This document shows, piece after piece, positions 19,046-30,400 of a DNA stretch of 64,000 nt (position 1 is the stretch's first letter; every line of letters begins with the position of its first letter). The stretch spans positions 214,530-278,529 of the forward strand of contig NZ_RQIH01000011.1 in assembly GCF_003939025.1 (NCBI RefSeq), given 5' to 3'. The notes beneath the pieces are model-generated. The model was not told the origin of the DNA. It searched no databases and saw nothing but the letters and a program-made list of their open reading frames with translations. Source of the DNA: Rhizobium sophoriradicis (GTDB lineage: Bacteria > Pseudomonadota > Alphaproteobacteria > Rhizobiales > Rhizobiaceae). Position numbers and translations under genes: made by a program.

Positions 19046-20143
19046 ATGAGGTCAACCATCGCAAGTGTGACGGCCGCCGCCATTGCCGCGCTCTTTGCCG
19101 CCGCTCCGGCCTTTGCCCAGGAGCGCGTGGTCAATGTCTACAACTGGTCGGATTATATCGACGACAGCATCCTGACCGACTTCACCAAGGAAACCGGCAT
19201 CAAGGTCGTCTACGACACCTTCGATTCGAACGAGACCGTCGAAACCAAGCTGCTTGCCGGCGGCACCGGTTATGACGTCGTCGTTCCCACCGCCGACTTC
19301 CTGCAGCGCCAGATCCAGGCCGGCGTCTTCCAGAAGCTCGACAAGTCGAAGCTGCCGAACCTGTCCAACATGTGGGACGTGATCCTGCAGCGCACCGCTG
19401 CCTACGATCCGGGCAACGAATATGCGGTCGATTACATGTGGGGGACCGACGGTATCGGCTACAACGTCAAGAAGGTCGCGGAAATCCTCGGGCCCGACGT
19501 CAAACCCGGCCTCGAAGTGATCTTCGATCCGAAGGTCGCCGAAAAGTTCAAGGACTGCGGCATCTACGTGCTCGACACGCCGAAGGACGTCATGACCACG
19601 GCGCTGCGCTATCTCGGCCTCGATCCGAACTCCACCAAGGCCGAGGATTTCAAGAAGGTCGAGGAACTGCTGACGGCGGTCCGCCCCTATATCCGCAAGT
19701 TCCATTCGTCCGAATATATCAATGCCCTTGCCAACGGCGATATCTGCATCGCCTTCGGCTATTCCGGCGATATGCTGCAGGCCCGCGACCGTGCGGCCGA
19801 AGCCAAGAACGGCGTCGAGGTCAACTACTCGATCCCCGCACAGGGCGCCCAGATGTGGTTCGATATGATGGCGATCCCCGCCGATGCCAAGCATGTGGCC
19901 GAAGCCCATGAGTTCCTGAACTACATGATGAGGCCCGAGGTCATCGCCAAGGCGAGCGACCACACCTTCTATGCCAACGGCAACAAGGCTTCGCAGCAGT
20001 TCATCAGCAAGGAAGTGCTGGAGGATCCGGCCGTCTATCCGACCGAAGAGGTGATGAAGAACCTGTTCACGGTAAAGCCATGGGATCCGAAGACCCAGCG
20101 TACCGCGACGCGGATCTGGACGAAGGTCGTCACCGGCCAGTAA
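19046..20143 (+). CDS. potF: Putrescine-binding periplasmic protein
   Basis: Substrate-binding component of the potFGHI importer. The 365-residue precursor starts with a signal peptide (MRSTIASVTAAAIAALFAAA, cleaved after AFA), then VVNVYNWSDYIDDSIL, TGIKVVYDTFDSNE and YDVVVPTADFLQRQIQAG, closely matching PotF/PotD. ATG 19046 follows AACAGGAGAAGTC. It binds putrescine in the periplasm and delivers it to PotHI. A hairpin separates it from potG, which may keep its message more abundant. Confidence 0.93.
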   Translation: MRSTIASVTAAAIAALFAAAPAFAQERVVNVYNWSDYIDDSILTDFTKETGIKVVYDTFDSNETVETKLLAGGTGYDVVVPTADFLQRQIQAGVFQKLDKSKLPNLSNMWDVILQRTAAYDPGNEYAVDYMWGTDGIGYNVKKVAEILGPDVKPGLEVIFDPKVAEKFKDCGIYVLDTPKDVMTTALRYLGLDPNSTKAEDFKKVEELLTAVRPYIRKFHSSEYINALANGDICIAFGYSGDMLQARDRAAEAKNGVEVNYSIPAQGAQMWFDMMAIPADAKHVAEAHEFLNYMMRPEVIAKASDHTFYANGNKASQQFISKEVLEDPAVYPTEEVMKNLFTVKPWDPKTQRTATRIWTKVVTGQ

Positions 20144-20152
20144 GTCAATGCC

Positions 20153-20181
20153 AGGCCCGGACGGAAACGTCCGGGCCTTTC
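20153..20181 (+). terminator. Strong hairpin between potF and potG
   Basis: Eleven-base arms AGGCCCGGACG (20153-20163) and CGTCCGGGCCT (20168-20178) with a GAAA tetraloop, followed by only TTC. It is better read as an mRNA-stabilising or partial terminator element that favours the binding-protein message. Confidence 0.6.
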
Positions 20182-20235
20182 GATTACCGGCCTGGGTGGA
20201 GGCCGGCCGAATACGTATATTTTTCGGGGAATAAT

Positions 20236-21378
20236 ATGAAATCCTTAGGCAATATCCGCCGCGCTTTCGCGCCCTGGACCGATCCGTCCGCAAAACCTTT
20301 CATTGCCTTCAAGAATGTCACCAAGCGCTTCGGCGATTTCACCGCCGTCAACGACCTGTCGCTTGATATCTATCACCGCGAGTTCTTCGCGCTGCTCGGT
20401 GCGTCCGGCTGCGGCAAGTCGACGCTTCTGCGCATGCTCGCCGGCTTCGAACAGCCGACATCGGGCGAAATCGTTCTCGATGGCACCGATCTCGCCGGCA
20501 CGCCGCCCTACAAGCGGCCGGTCAATATGATGTTCCAATCCTACGCGCTTTTCCCGCATATGACCGTCGAGAAGAACATCGCCTTCGGCCTGAAGCAAGA
20601 CGGCATGCCGAAGGACGAAATGGCCGAGCGCGTCGCGCAGATGCTGAAGCTCGTCAAGCTCGAGCAGTTTGCGTCGCGCAAGCCGAACCAGCTCTCCGGC
20701 GGCCAGCGCCAGCGCGTGGCGCTCGCCCGTTCGCTCGCCAAGCGCCCGAAAGTGCTGCTGCTCGACGAACCGCTCGGCGCGCTCGACAAGAAGCTGCGCG
20801 AGGAGACCCAGTTCGAGCTGATGGACCTGCAGCAGAGCCTCGGCCTAACCTTCGTCGTCGTCACCCACGACCAGGAAGAGGCGATGACCATGGCCGACCG
20901 CATCGCCGTCATGAGCCATGGCAAGGTGGTGCAGGTGGCAACGCCGGCCGAAATCTACGAGGCGCCGAATTCCCGCTTCGTGGCGGATTTCATCGGCGAC
21001 GTGAATATCTTCGACGGCAAGGTGACGACATCGGGGAACGGCGCAACCGAGATATCAGTCGACAGCGGATTCACCATCCGCATCACCGCGCCCGACGCTC
21101 CGGCGATCGGCAGCATGGCCGGTTTTGCCATCCGCCCCGAGAAGATCCGCGTCAGCCGCGCGGCGCCGGCGAACGCCGCGGTCAACGCGGCCAAGGGCGA
21201 GATCTGGGATATCGGCTATCTCGGCGACATGACCGTCTTCCATATCAAGCTGGCGAGCGGCCAGTTCGTCAGAGCCTCTTTGCTCAATGCACAGCGTTCC
21301 GTCGAAGACCCCTTCACCTATGATCAGGACGTCTGGGTCTCCTTCGATGAGGATGCCGGCGTGCTGCTGAAGGATTGA
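20236..21378 (+). CDS. potG: Putrescine ABC transporter ATP-binding protein
   Basis: ATPase of 380 residues from ATG 20236 (GGGGA upstream). Walker A GASGCGKST, the Q-loop region NMMFQSYALFPHM, ABC signature LSGGQRQRVALARSLAK, Walker B VLLLDEPLGALDKKLR and the switch histidine THDQEEAMTMADR are all present, so it should be active. A C-terminal TOBE domain follows. It powers PotH/PotI. The reading frame is open further upstream, but that segment overlaps potF and the hairpin and has no suitable site. Confidence 0.95.
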   Translation: MKSLGNIRRAFAPWTDPSAKPFIAFKNVTKRFGDFTAVNDLSLDIYHREFFALLGASGCGKSTLLRMLAGFEQPTSGEIVLDGTDLAGTPPYKRPVNMMFQSYALFPHMTVEKNIAFGLKQDGMPKDEMAERVAQMLKLVKLEQFASRKPNQLSGGQRQRVALARSLAKRPKVLLLDEPLGALDKKLREETQFELMDLQQSLGLTFVVVTHDQEEAMTMADRIAVMSHGKVVQVATPAEIYEAPNSRFVADFIGDVNIFDGKVTTSGNGATEISVDSGFTIRITAPDAPAIGSMAGFAIRPEKIRVSRAAPANAAVNAAKGEIWDIGYLGDMTVFHIKLASGQFVRASLLNAQRSVEDPFTYDQDVWVSFDEDAGVLLKD

Positions 21379-21382
21379 GATC

Positions 21383-22294
21383 ATGGGAACGCTGGCCTCA
21401 CGCTTCTATAACCGCCTCGTCATCGTCATTCCCTACGCCTGGCTGCTGCTCTTCTTTCTGGCGCCGTTCTTCATCGTCTTCCGCATCTCGCTGTCGACGA
21501 CGGCGATCGCCATACCGCCCTATGAGCCGGTCTTCTCCTTTGCCGATGGCTGGGCCGGTTTCTGGAGCAAGGTCGCGACCTTCTCCTTCGACAATTACGG
21601 TTATCTCACCGACGATCCGCTCTACTTCAACGCCTATCTGTCGAGCGTCATCATCGCCGGTATCTCGACTTTGCTGATGTTGTTGATCGCTTATCCGATC
21701 GCCTATGGCATGGCGCAGGCGCCGCGCACCATCCGCCCGACGCTGCTGATGCTCGTCATCCTGCCGTTCTGGACGAGCTTCCTGATCCGCGTCTACGCCT
21801 GGATTGCCATTCTGAAGCCCGAAGGCCTGCTGAACCAGCTTCTCCTGTCGCTGCATGTCATCGACACCCCGCTGATCATTCTCAACACCCCGACGGCCGT
21901 CTATATCGGCATCGTCTACTCCTACCTGCCCTTCATGGTGCTGCCGCTCTATTCGGCGCTCGAAAAGATGGACGGCACGCTGATCGAAGCGGCCCAGGAT
22001 CTCGGCTGCACGCCGATCCGGGCCTTCTGGCGCGTCACTTTCCCGCTGTCGATCCCAGGCGTGGTGGCAGGCTGCATGCTGGTCTTCATCCCCGCGGTCG
22101 GCGAATTCGTCATCCCCGATCTTCTCGGCGGTTCGCAGACGCTGATGATCGGCAAGACGCTTTGGAACGAGTTCAATGCCAATCGCGACTGGCCGGTTTC
22201 CTCGGCGGTCGCAACCATCCTGCTGATGATCCTGGTGATCCCGATCGTCTTCTTCCAGAATGCACAGGCCAAGGCCGAAGAGCGGGGAAGATAG
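21383..22294 (+). CDS. potH: Putrescine ABC transporter permease
   Basis: Integral membrane protein of 303 residues with six predicted helices. The cytoplasmic EAA loop reads LIEAAQDLGCTPIRAFWRVTFPLSIPGVVAG, the contact site for PotG. It begins 4 bases after the potG stop and is followed 3 bases later by potI, consistent with one operon and a PotH-PotI heterodimer. Confidence 0.94.
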   Translation: MGTLASRFYNRLVIVIPYAWLLLFFLAPFFIVFRISLSTTAIAIPPYEPVFSFADGWAGFWSKVATFSFDNYGYLTDDPLYFNAYLSSVIIAGISTLLMLLIAYPIAYGMAQAPRTIRPTLLMLVILPFWTSFLIRVYAWIAILKPEGLLNQLLLSLHVIDTPLIILNTPTAVYIGIVYSYLPFMVLPLYSALEKMDGTLIEAAQDLGCTPIRAFWRVTFPLSIPGVVAGCMLVFIPAVGEFVIPDLLGGSQTLMIGKTLWNEFNANRDWPVSSAVATILLMILVIPIVFFQNAQAKAEERGR

Positions 22295-22297
22295 ACC

Positions 22298-23116
22298 ATG
22301 CTGCGATGGACCCGTTTCAACATCATCTCCGTCGTGCTTGGCTTTGCCTTCCTCTATCTGCCGATCGTGCTGCTGGTGATCTTTTCCTTCAACGAGTCGA
22401 AGCTCGTTACCGTCTGGGGCGGCTTTTCCACCAAATGGTACGTCTCGCTGCTGTCGAACCAGGCCTTGCTCGATGCCGCCTGGGTGACGATCCGCGTCGG
22501 TCTGCTGTCGGCCACCTTCGCCACCATCCTCGGCACCATGGCGGCGCTGACGCTGGTGCGTTACACCCGCTTTCGCGGCCGCATGCTGTTCTCCGGCATG
22601 GTCTATGCGCCGCTCGTCATGCCCGAGGTCATCACCGGCCTGTCGCTGCTGCTGCTTTTCGTGGCGATCGGCTTCGACCGCGGCTTCTGGACGATCACGC
22701 TGGCGCACACGACGCTGACCATGTGCTTCGTTGCCGTCGTCGTGCAGTCACGGCTTTTAAGCTTCGATCAGTCGATCGAGGAGGCGGCGCAGGATCTGGG
22801 GGCGCCGCCGGTGCGCACCTTCTTCGAAATCACCCTGCCGATCATCTCGCCGGCGGTGTTTTCCGGGTGGATCCTGGCGTTCACGCTGTCGCTGGATGAT
22901 CTGGTGATCGCAAGCTTCACCTCGGGCCCGGGCGCAACCACGCTTCCGATGAAGATCTACAGTCAGGTGCGCCTGGGGGTGACGCCGGAGATCAATGCGA
23001 TCTGCACCATCCTGATCGCCATTGTCGCGGTCGGCGTCATCTGCGCCTCGATCATTACCAAGCGCCGCGAAATCCAGCGGGATCGGGACGAGCGGGCGGC
23101 TGCCGCCGCGGCCTGA
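22298..23116 (+). CDS. potI: Putrescine ABC transporter permease
   Basis: Second permease, 272 residues, six predicted membrane helices. The EAA loop is IEEAAQDLGAPPVRTFFEITLPIISPAVFSG, and FTLSLDDLVIASFTSGPG is typical of PotI/PotC. It is the last gene of the pot operon; the next gene converges on it with no room for a separate terminator. Confidence 0.94.
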   Translation: MLRWTRFNIISVVLGFAFLYLPIVLLVIFSFNESKLVTVWGGFSTKWYVSLLSNQALLDAAWVTIRVGLLSATFATILGTMAALTLVRYTRFRGRMLFSGMVYAPLVMPEVITGLSLLLLFVAIGFDRGFWTITLAHTTLTMCFVAVVVQSRLLSFDQSIEEAAQDLGAPPVRTFFEITLPIISPAVFSGWILAFTLSLDDLVIASFTSGPGATTLPMKIYSQVRLGVTPEINAICTILIAIVAVGVICASIITKRREIQRDRDERAAAAAA

Positions 23117-23117
23117 T

Positions 23118-25007
23118 TTACTGCGCGTGAGGGCTGTTGCCGAAAAGCGGGACCGGCGAAATGACAGGGTTTGGCCAGGAGCCACCGATGAAGAACGGCA
23201 GAAGCGGCAGCTCGGCCGCCTTGGCCGGATCGGTTGCCTCCAGCGATCCGGAAAGCGCCAGCCCGTTCGACTGATAGGTGATCACCCCTGAGAGCGTCAG
23301 CGTCTGTGCAGGGCCGTTGATATGAGCGTCGTGGATCTCGGCCGAACCATTGGCGAAATCGGCCTGAAGATCCAGCCGGCCGAAGGCAAAGGCGCCGCCT
23401 GCCGCCGCACTTAGCGGGAAGAACTGCTTTTCGGCCGCCTGGCTCCGCAGTGCTGCGGCGTCGATGCCGGGGATCGTGCCCTCTTTCGTCCAGAAGTGCA
23501 GCCTGCCGGTGACGTCGGCAAGGCCGGTCGTCCAGATCGCCTTCGGCGACTGCAGGTCGAGATCGAGGGATCCCGTCGCAAGCGGCAGCGGCCCTTTGAG
23601 CTGCAGGCGCTCGGCAAGGGCTGCGAAGTCGGCGTCGCGGATCGACAGCCGCAATTTGCCGCCGCCGTCGAAATCACGCTGCGTCGCCTCCAGATGGGCG
23701 GTCATCTCACCGCCTTCGAAGGCGCTGTCGCCGATATCGAATTTCGCCTCGCCACCGGTCACGATCATGCTGGCGCCGACATCGGAAAGCTCGAAGAGGC
23801 CCATCTGCGCGCGGCGCGCCGAAAGCCTGACGTCGATGTCGAGCAGTTGCAGCGGTTCGCGCATGCCGGAGATTTCCTCCGCCTCGCCGGCGGCAAGTCT
23901 CAGCGCAAAGGCGTCGAGGAATGGCTTGAGGTTCATCTGGTCGAAGGCAAGCGTGCCGCCGATCTTCGGACGTTTGCCGGGTTGGGTCGAAAGATCCATG
24001 ACGCCGGTGGCGCTTGCCTCGTTCAGCGATAGGCTGAGGTCGTTGAAACGCAGGCCGCTGCCCGACGACACAATGTCGGATTCCAGCGACGCGCTCTTCA
24101 GTGTCCCGATGCCAGGGATCGACCTGCCCGACCATGTGAGAAGCGCCGGCACATCGGGAATGCTGGCGGCGATATTGCCGGAAAGGGCCGAAAGGCCGGC
24201 GATGCTGCCAATCCCCTGGAAACGCGCGGTCAGCAGGTTTGACGTCAGCGATGTCCGCATCTCGGCGCTCTTGCCGGCAAAGGCGAGCAGCGGCTGGCGC
24301 GAGGCGAAATCGACCTTCAGGTCCTCGCCGTCGATGCGGGCGATGACGACAGCCGAGATCGCGCCCGAGAGCCGCGGCCAGGCAATATCGGCCGTGATGC
24401 TGTCGAAACGGTAGGTTTTGGCGCTCATGATGTCGGTGACGGCAAGCGTGCCGTCTTCGACGGTCACCGCGCCGACCTCGGCATCGAGAGCCGGATCGAG
24501 CACCTCCGCTCCGTTTTCGTAACGCACGCCGTTGATCGCACGGGCAAGCAGGCCGGCATAACTCCAGTCGATCAGCCCCTTTTCGTCACGCGTCAACGCC
24601 AGGTTCGGCCGCACCAGATGGAATTCGTGGAAACTGGTTCGGCCTCTCAGCGCATCGATGAGGCTGAAATCGGCCGAGAGGCTTTCAATGCTGCCGAGCA
24701 GCTTGTCGCCGCTTTCGCGCGGCTGGCGGATCGTGACCTCGTTCAGTATGATGCGTGGCGTCGGCCAGAATTCGAGAACCGGATCACCTTTGATCTCGGC
24801 CTGATAGCCCGTCCATTTCGACAGCGCGTCCTCGATGCCGGAGCGCACGAAACCGGTCGTGATGAGATAGGGCGCGGCCACCCTCAGCGCCACGAAAAGC
24901 CCAAGCGCAATCAGCAGCAGCACTGTCGAAACACGCGCAAAAGTCGGCAGCCAGCGCGAAACGGGTCCGATCTTCCTGCGCCACCTGCGATGTCTTGACG
25001 TACCCAT
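23118..25007 (-). CDS. AsmA-family membrane-anchored protein
   Basis: Protein of 629 residues. A basic N-terminus and one membrane helix at about 25-47 (VSTVLLLIALGLFVALRVAA) anchor a long beta-rich periplasmic region; ALSKWTGYQAEIKGDPVLEFWPTPRIILNEVTI is the AsmA N-terminal pattern, and the AsmA C-terminal region with TGSLDLDLQSPK follows. AsmA-like proteins take part in outer-membrane biogenesis and lipid transfer between the membranes. ATG 25007 has GGAG upstream. It converges with potI with one base between the stops. Confidence 0.85.
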   Translation of the reverse strand: MGTSRHRRWRRKIGPVSRWLPTFARVSTVLLLIALGLFVALRVAAPYLITTGFVRSGIEDALSKWTGYQAEIKGDPVLEFWPTPRIILNEVTIRQPRESGDKLLGSIESLSADFSLIDALRGRTSFHEFHLVRPNLALTRDEKGLIDWSYAGLLARAINGVRYENGAEVLDPALDAEVGAVTVEDGTLAVTDIMSAKTYRFDSITADIAWPRLSGAISAVVIARIDGEDLKVDFASRQPLLAFAGKSAEMRTSLTSNLLTARFQGIGSIAGLSALSGNIAASIPDVPALLTWSGRSIPGIGTLKSASLESDIVSSGSGLRFNDLSLSLNEASATGVMDLSTQPGKRPKIGGTLAFDQMNLKPFLDAFALRLAAGEAEEISGMREPLQLLDIDVRLSARRAQMGLFELSDVGASMIVTGGEAKFDIGDSAFEGGEMTAHLEATQRDFDGGGKLRLSIRDADFAALAERLQLKGPLPLATGSLDLDLQSPKAIWTTGLADVTGRLHFWTKEGTIPGIDAAALRSQAAEKQFFPLSAAAGGAFAFGRLDLQADFANGSAEIHDAHINGPAQTLTLSGVITYQSNGLALSGSLEATDPAKAAELPLLPFFIGGSWPNPVISPVPLFGNSPHAQ

Positions 25008-25238
25008 GATCTCCGCCGGTCATTCAGCCGGTTAAGCCGTTAAGCGCTGATTTCGCCGGATATAGGAAATATCGGGCAGATGCAAATCCCTACAGCGCCG
25101 CGTGTGCGCGGGTATTTGATCGACGCTGAGATCGGTTGCGCTTTCCGCCCTGTTCGCCTGGCGTCGGATGCGCTCAGGTTCCGCCCTTTATAATGCAATG
25201 CAGCATGATATAAAGGCGAGATTGGGGAGGAGGATTGA

Positions 25239-27191
<1,953 letters not shown>

Positions 27192-27199
27192 TAAGGAAT

Positions 27200-27405
27200 C
27201 GTAAACCACAAGCTTTCACCATTCAGCAATCCCCTGTCATGGGAACCTTTCGTTAAGAAAGGTTAGGCAAAGGTTGGAGCAACTTGGGGCCGCACATGAA
27301 CGAGGTGGCCCAAAGCTTTCCGGCTTTCGAAACATGACGTTGATCGACTGAGCTCTTGTTGAACAGCACCAAATTTAAAGGCAGCCTCTGGCTGCCTTTT
27401 TTTTC
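27200..27405 (+). ncRNA. Candidate small RNA or structured 3' region after the acetoacetyl-CoA synthetase gene
   Basis: The 234-base gap between convergent genes contains a hairpin AACCTTTC / GAAAGGTT (27244-27251 and 27257-27264), a further short stem AAAGC / GCTTT near 27313-27328, and a strong terminator at its end. This could be only a long 3' untranslated region, or an independent Hfq-type small RNA. No known family is recognised by eye. Confidence 0.3.
27377..27404 (+). terminator. Strong rho-independent terminator
   Basis: Ten-base arms AAAGGCAGCC (27377-27386) and GGCTGCCTTT (27390-27399) with a three-base loop and a following T-run. It ends plus-strand transcription before the convergent kinase gene. 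Confidence 0.9.
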
Positions 27406-27425
27406 GCTGCGCCATAGATTGAGGA

Positions 27426-30400
27426 TCAGCCAGCCAGCACGCGCTGCGACGGGAAGGTGATTTCGACGAGCGTGCCTTCGTTCGGCGCCGAATTGATCGA
27501 GAATGTCGCCCGGTTGGCATCGACCATCGCCTTGGTCAGCGGCAGGCCGAGCCCGGTGCCGTCGCCGCGATGACGCGCCTGAGTCGAGGAGACCTGCCGG
27601 AACGGCTTCATCGCATGGTCGAGCTCGGCGCGCGTCATGCCGATGCCGGTATCGCGGACCCGCAACACCACGCTGCCATTCGCCTCGTAGGAGGTGGAGA
27701 CGACGATCTGCCCGCCCGAGGGGGTGAAGCGGATGGCGTTCGACAGGATGTTGAGCGCGATCTGCTTGATCGAGCGCAGATCGGCCACGACATCGGGCAC
27801 CGCGTGCGACAGCGCTGTGCGGATGATAACGCGCTGGCCGTTTGCCTGCGGCTGCACCAGGGCCACCGCCTCCGAGACCGCTTCGTTGAGGCCGACGGCG
27901 GCAAAATCGAGATCCATCTCGCCCGCCTCGATCTTCGAAATGTCGAGCAGGTCGTTGACGATATCGAGGACATGCCGGCCGGAGCGGCCGATATCATTGG
28001 CATATTCGATATAACGGGGATGGCCGATCGGACCGAAGCGCTCGCCGGCCATCATATCGGAAAAGCCGATAATGGCGTTGAGCGGCGTGCGGATTTCGTG
28101 GCTGACGCGGGCGAGGAAATCGGTCTTGTGGGCGTTTGCGGTTTCGGCCGCCCCCTTGGCATTGCGCAACTCCTCCTCGGTGCGCTTCCACTGGGTGATG
28201 TCGCGGATGACGGCGCAATAGCCGTTCGAGGAGGTAAGCCGGCCCATCGTCATGAACAGCGGCACGAAGCCGCCGGCAGCCTCGCGGCCGATCACTTCGC
28301 GCCCGTCGTTCAGGACGCTGGCGACGCCATGGCCGGAGAGTCCGTTCAGATAGTCGAGAACCGCTTTTTGGCTCTCATGGGCAAACAGCATGACGAAGGG
28401 TTTGCCGCGCGTCTCCTGTTCGTCGTAATTGAAGAGCGCGCTCGCCGACCGGTTCATCGAGCGGATGTCGCCCTCGGTGCCGATGACGACGACGCCATCG
28501 GTCGCCGTTTCAAGGATCGAGCGCAATTCCTCCACTTCGACCTGGAGCTTGGCGACCTTCTCGACCATCCGTTCCGGGCGCGCTTCCGACCGGCCCGCTT
28601 CGGCGCGGGCGTCTTCCTTACCTTCCACCGGCATCAGCGCCAGCATCAGCGCGTTGGCATCTTCCCAGCGCACCGATTGCAGCCGCGCGGTGACCGGCGT
28701 CAGCGTGTCGTCGGCCTTGACCAGCATCATGGTGCCGGAGCCCGTGGCGTTCTCCTCGAGTTCGCGGCGCTGCAGCAGCGCTTCGATGCCGCCCACCTCG
28801 CGCAGCGCATCGAGGGACGAGTAGCCCGTCAGCCGCATGAATTCGGGATTGGCATGCATCAGCGCGTCGCCGACATGGATGAGCACCGCGACAGGCAGCT
28901 GGTCGACCGTTCCGGCCGACAGCCCGTCGGTCATCTTGACCCGCGGCGGGATGAAGCTTGTGAGGACCTCGATCTGGCTCACCGTCTCTTCGAGCCCTTC
29001 CGTCGCCTCGTCCTCTTCTATGGCGACGGGCTCTTCAGCCTCTTCTTGCAGCACTTCGGCCGCGTTCTCGAAGATCGCTTCCTGCGGCGCCATTTCCTCG
29101 GCCGAAGCGATGTCGGCCGTATCGGCGACGGGCGTTTCGTCCTTGAAAGTCTCCGGGTTCGAGCTCTCTTCGAAAGCCGCCGTCTCCGTGGCGCCGGCGT
29201 CGCTCGGCGCCGGCGCGGCCGGATCTTCGTTGCGGGCGCCGAAGGCTTCCAGGCGCTTGGCGATCTCGCGGAAATTCGCCTGTTCGGCGGCCGTCAGTGC
29301 GGCGCCCGTGCTGTGAAGCTGAACGACCTTGTCGGTGAAACGGCGGTTGGGTGTTTCGACGATGCGAAGCGCCGGCGGTTCGTCCACAGCGTTGTCCCGA
29401 GCTGATGTCTCGAGGCTCGTCTCTTCGTCGGTCACCGCTGCAGGGGTTGTCTCTTCCTCCTGCGGCGCGGCTGCTGCCCGCGTCTCATTCCTGGTCTCAA
29501 TCCCGTTCTCGTCCGCCGCAGTCGGTTCCGCTGCGGCCTCCCCGGATGTGGCTTCCATGTCAGGCGCCGGGTCGGCGACAGGCTCGGCGATCGGGCCGAG
29601 GCTTGCCGCATCATGGCCGACGCCATCCGGGCCGAGCGTCAGGCCAAGCGCCAGCGGATCCTCCTGCGCGTCGGAAAGCCTGACGACGCCGAAGCCGCGG
29701 AAACCATCGAAGTCGCGGTTGCGGGTATAGGTCGGCAGTGCCGCGAGATCGACCGGAACGACGAGGCTGGTGCCTTCGACCGGCCAGAGGATCGTCTTGC
29801 CCGACCACGTGTCGCGGCGCGCGAGCGCCTCGGACAGCTTACCGTCCGGATCAAGGTTGAAGAGAGCGGCGATATCGCTGAAGGCGGAGCCGATGATGGC
29901 GGATGCATGCGGACCGACGGCCTCGGCAAATTCATGGCTGACCTCATTGAAGCGGCCTTCCGCATCGATCTTCCAGACGAAGCGCGTGGCGCGGCTGTTC
30001 GGCCGGAAGACGAAACCAGGCTCCGGTGCGGGTGCCGGGGCAAGGGACGCGTCGGCAACCAGCGGCGCTGCGATGACCGGCTCTTGGTGCATGGTTGCCG
30101 GCGCCTCTTCGGCGGGCATCTGACCGGCTTCGGCAGATTCCGCCGCCCCGTTCGTTTCCGCGGCCTCGTCAGCGGAATGGCCAGTATCGTCGTCGACGAG
30201 CGCGGCACGCTCGTCGGCTTCATCCGCAACGCTGTCGATCGCGCCGCCGTCGTTTTCCAGCGCCGCGTCTTCACCCCGGCGCATCTCCGCAATCGTTGCG
30301 TCGGCGGATTCGGCGGTCGCGTCTGCCAACTGTTCGCTTTCGCCGGCGATCTCCTCGAGGGTCTCTTCGACCTCTTCGATGTCAGACACCGCGTCGATGA

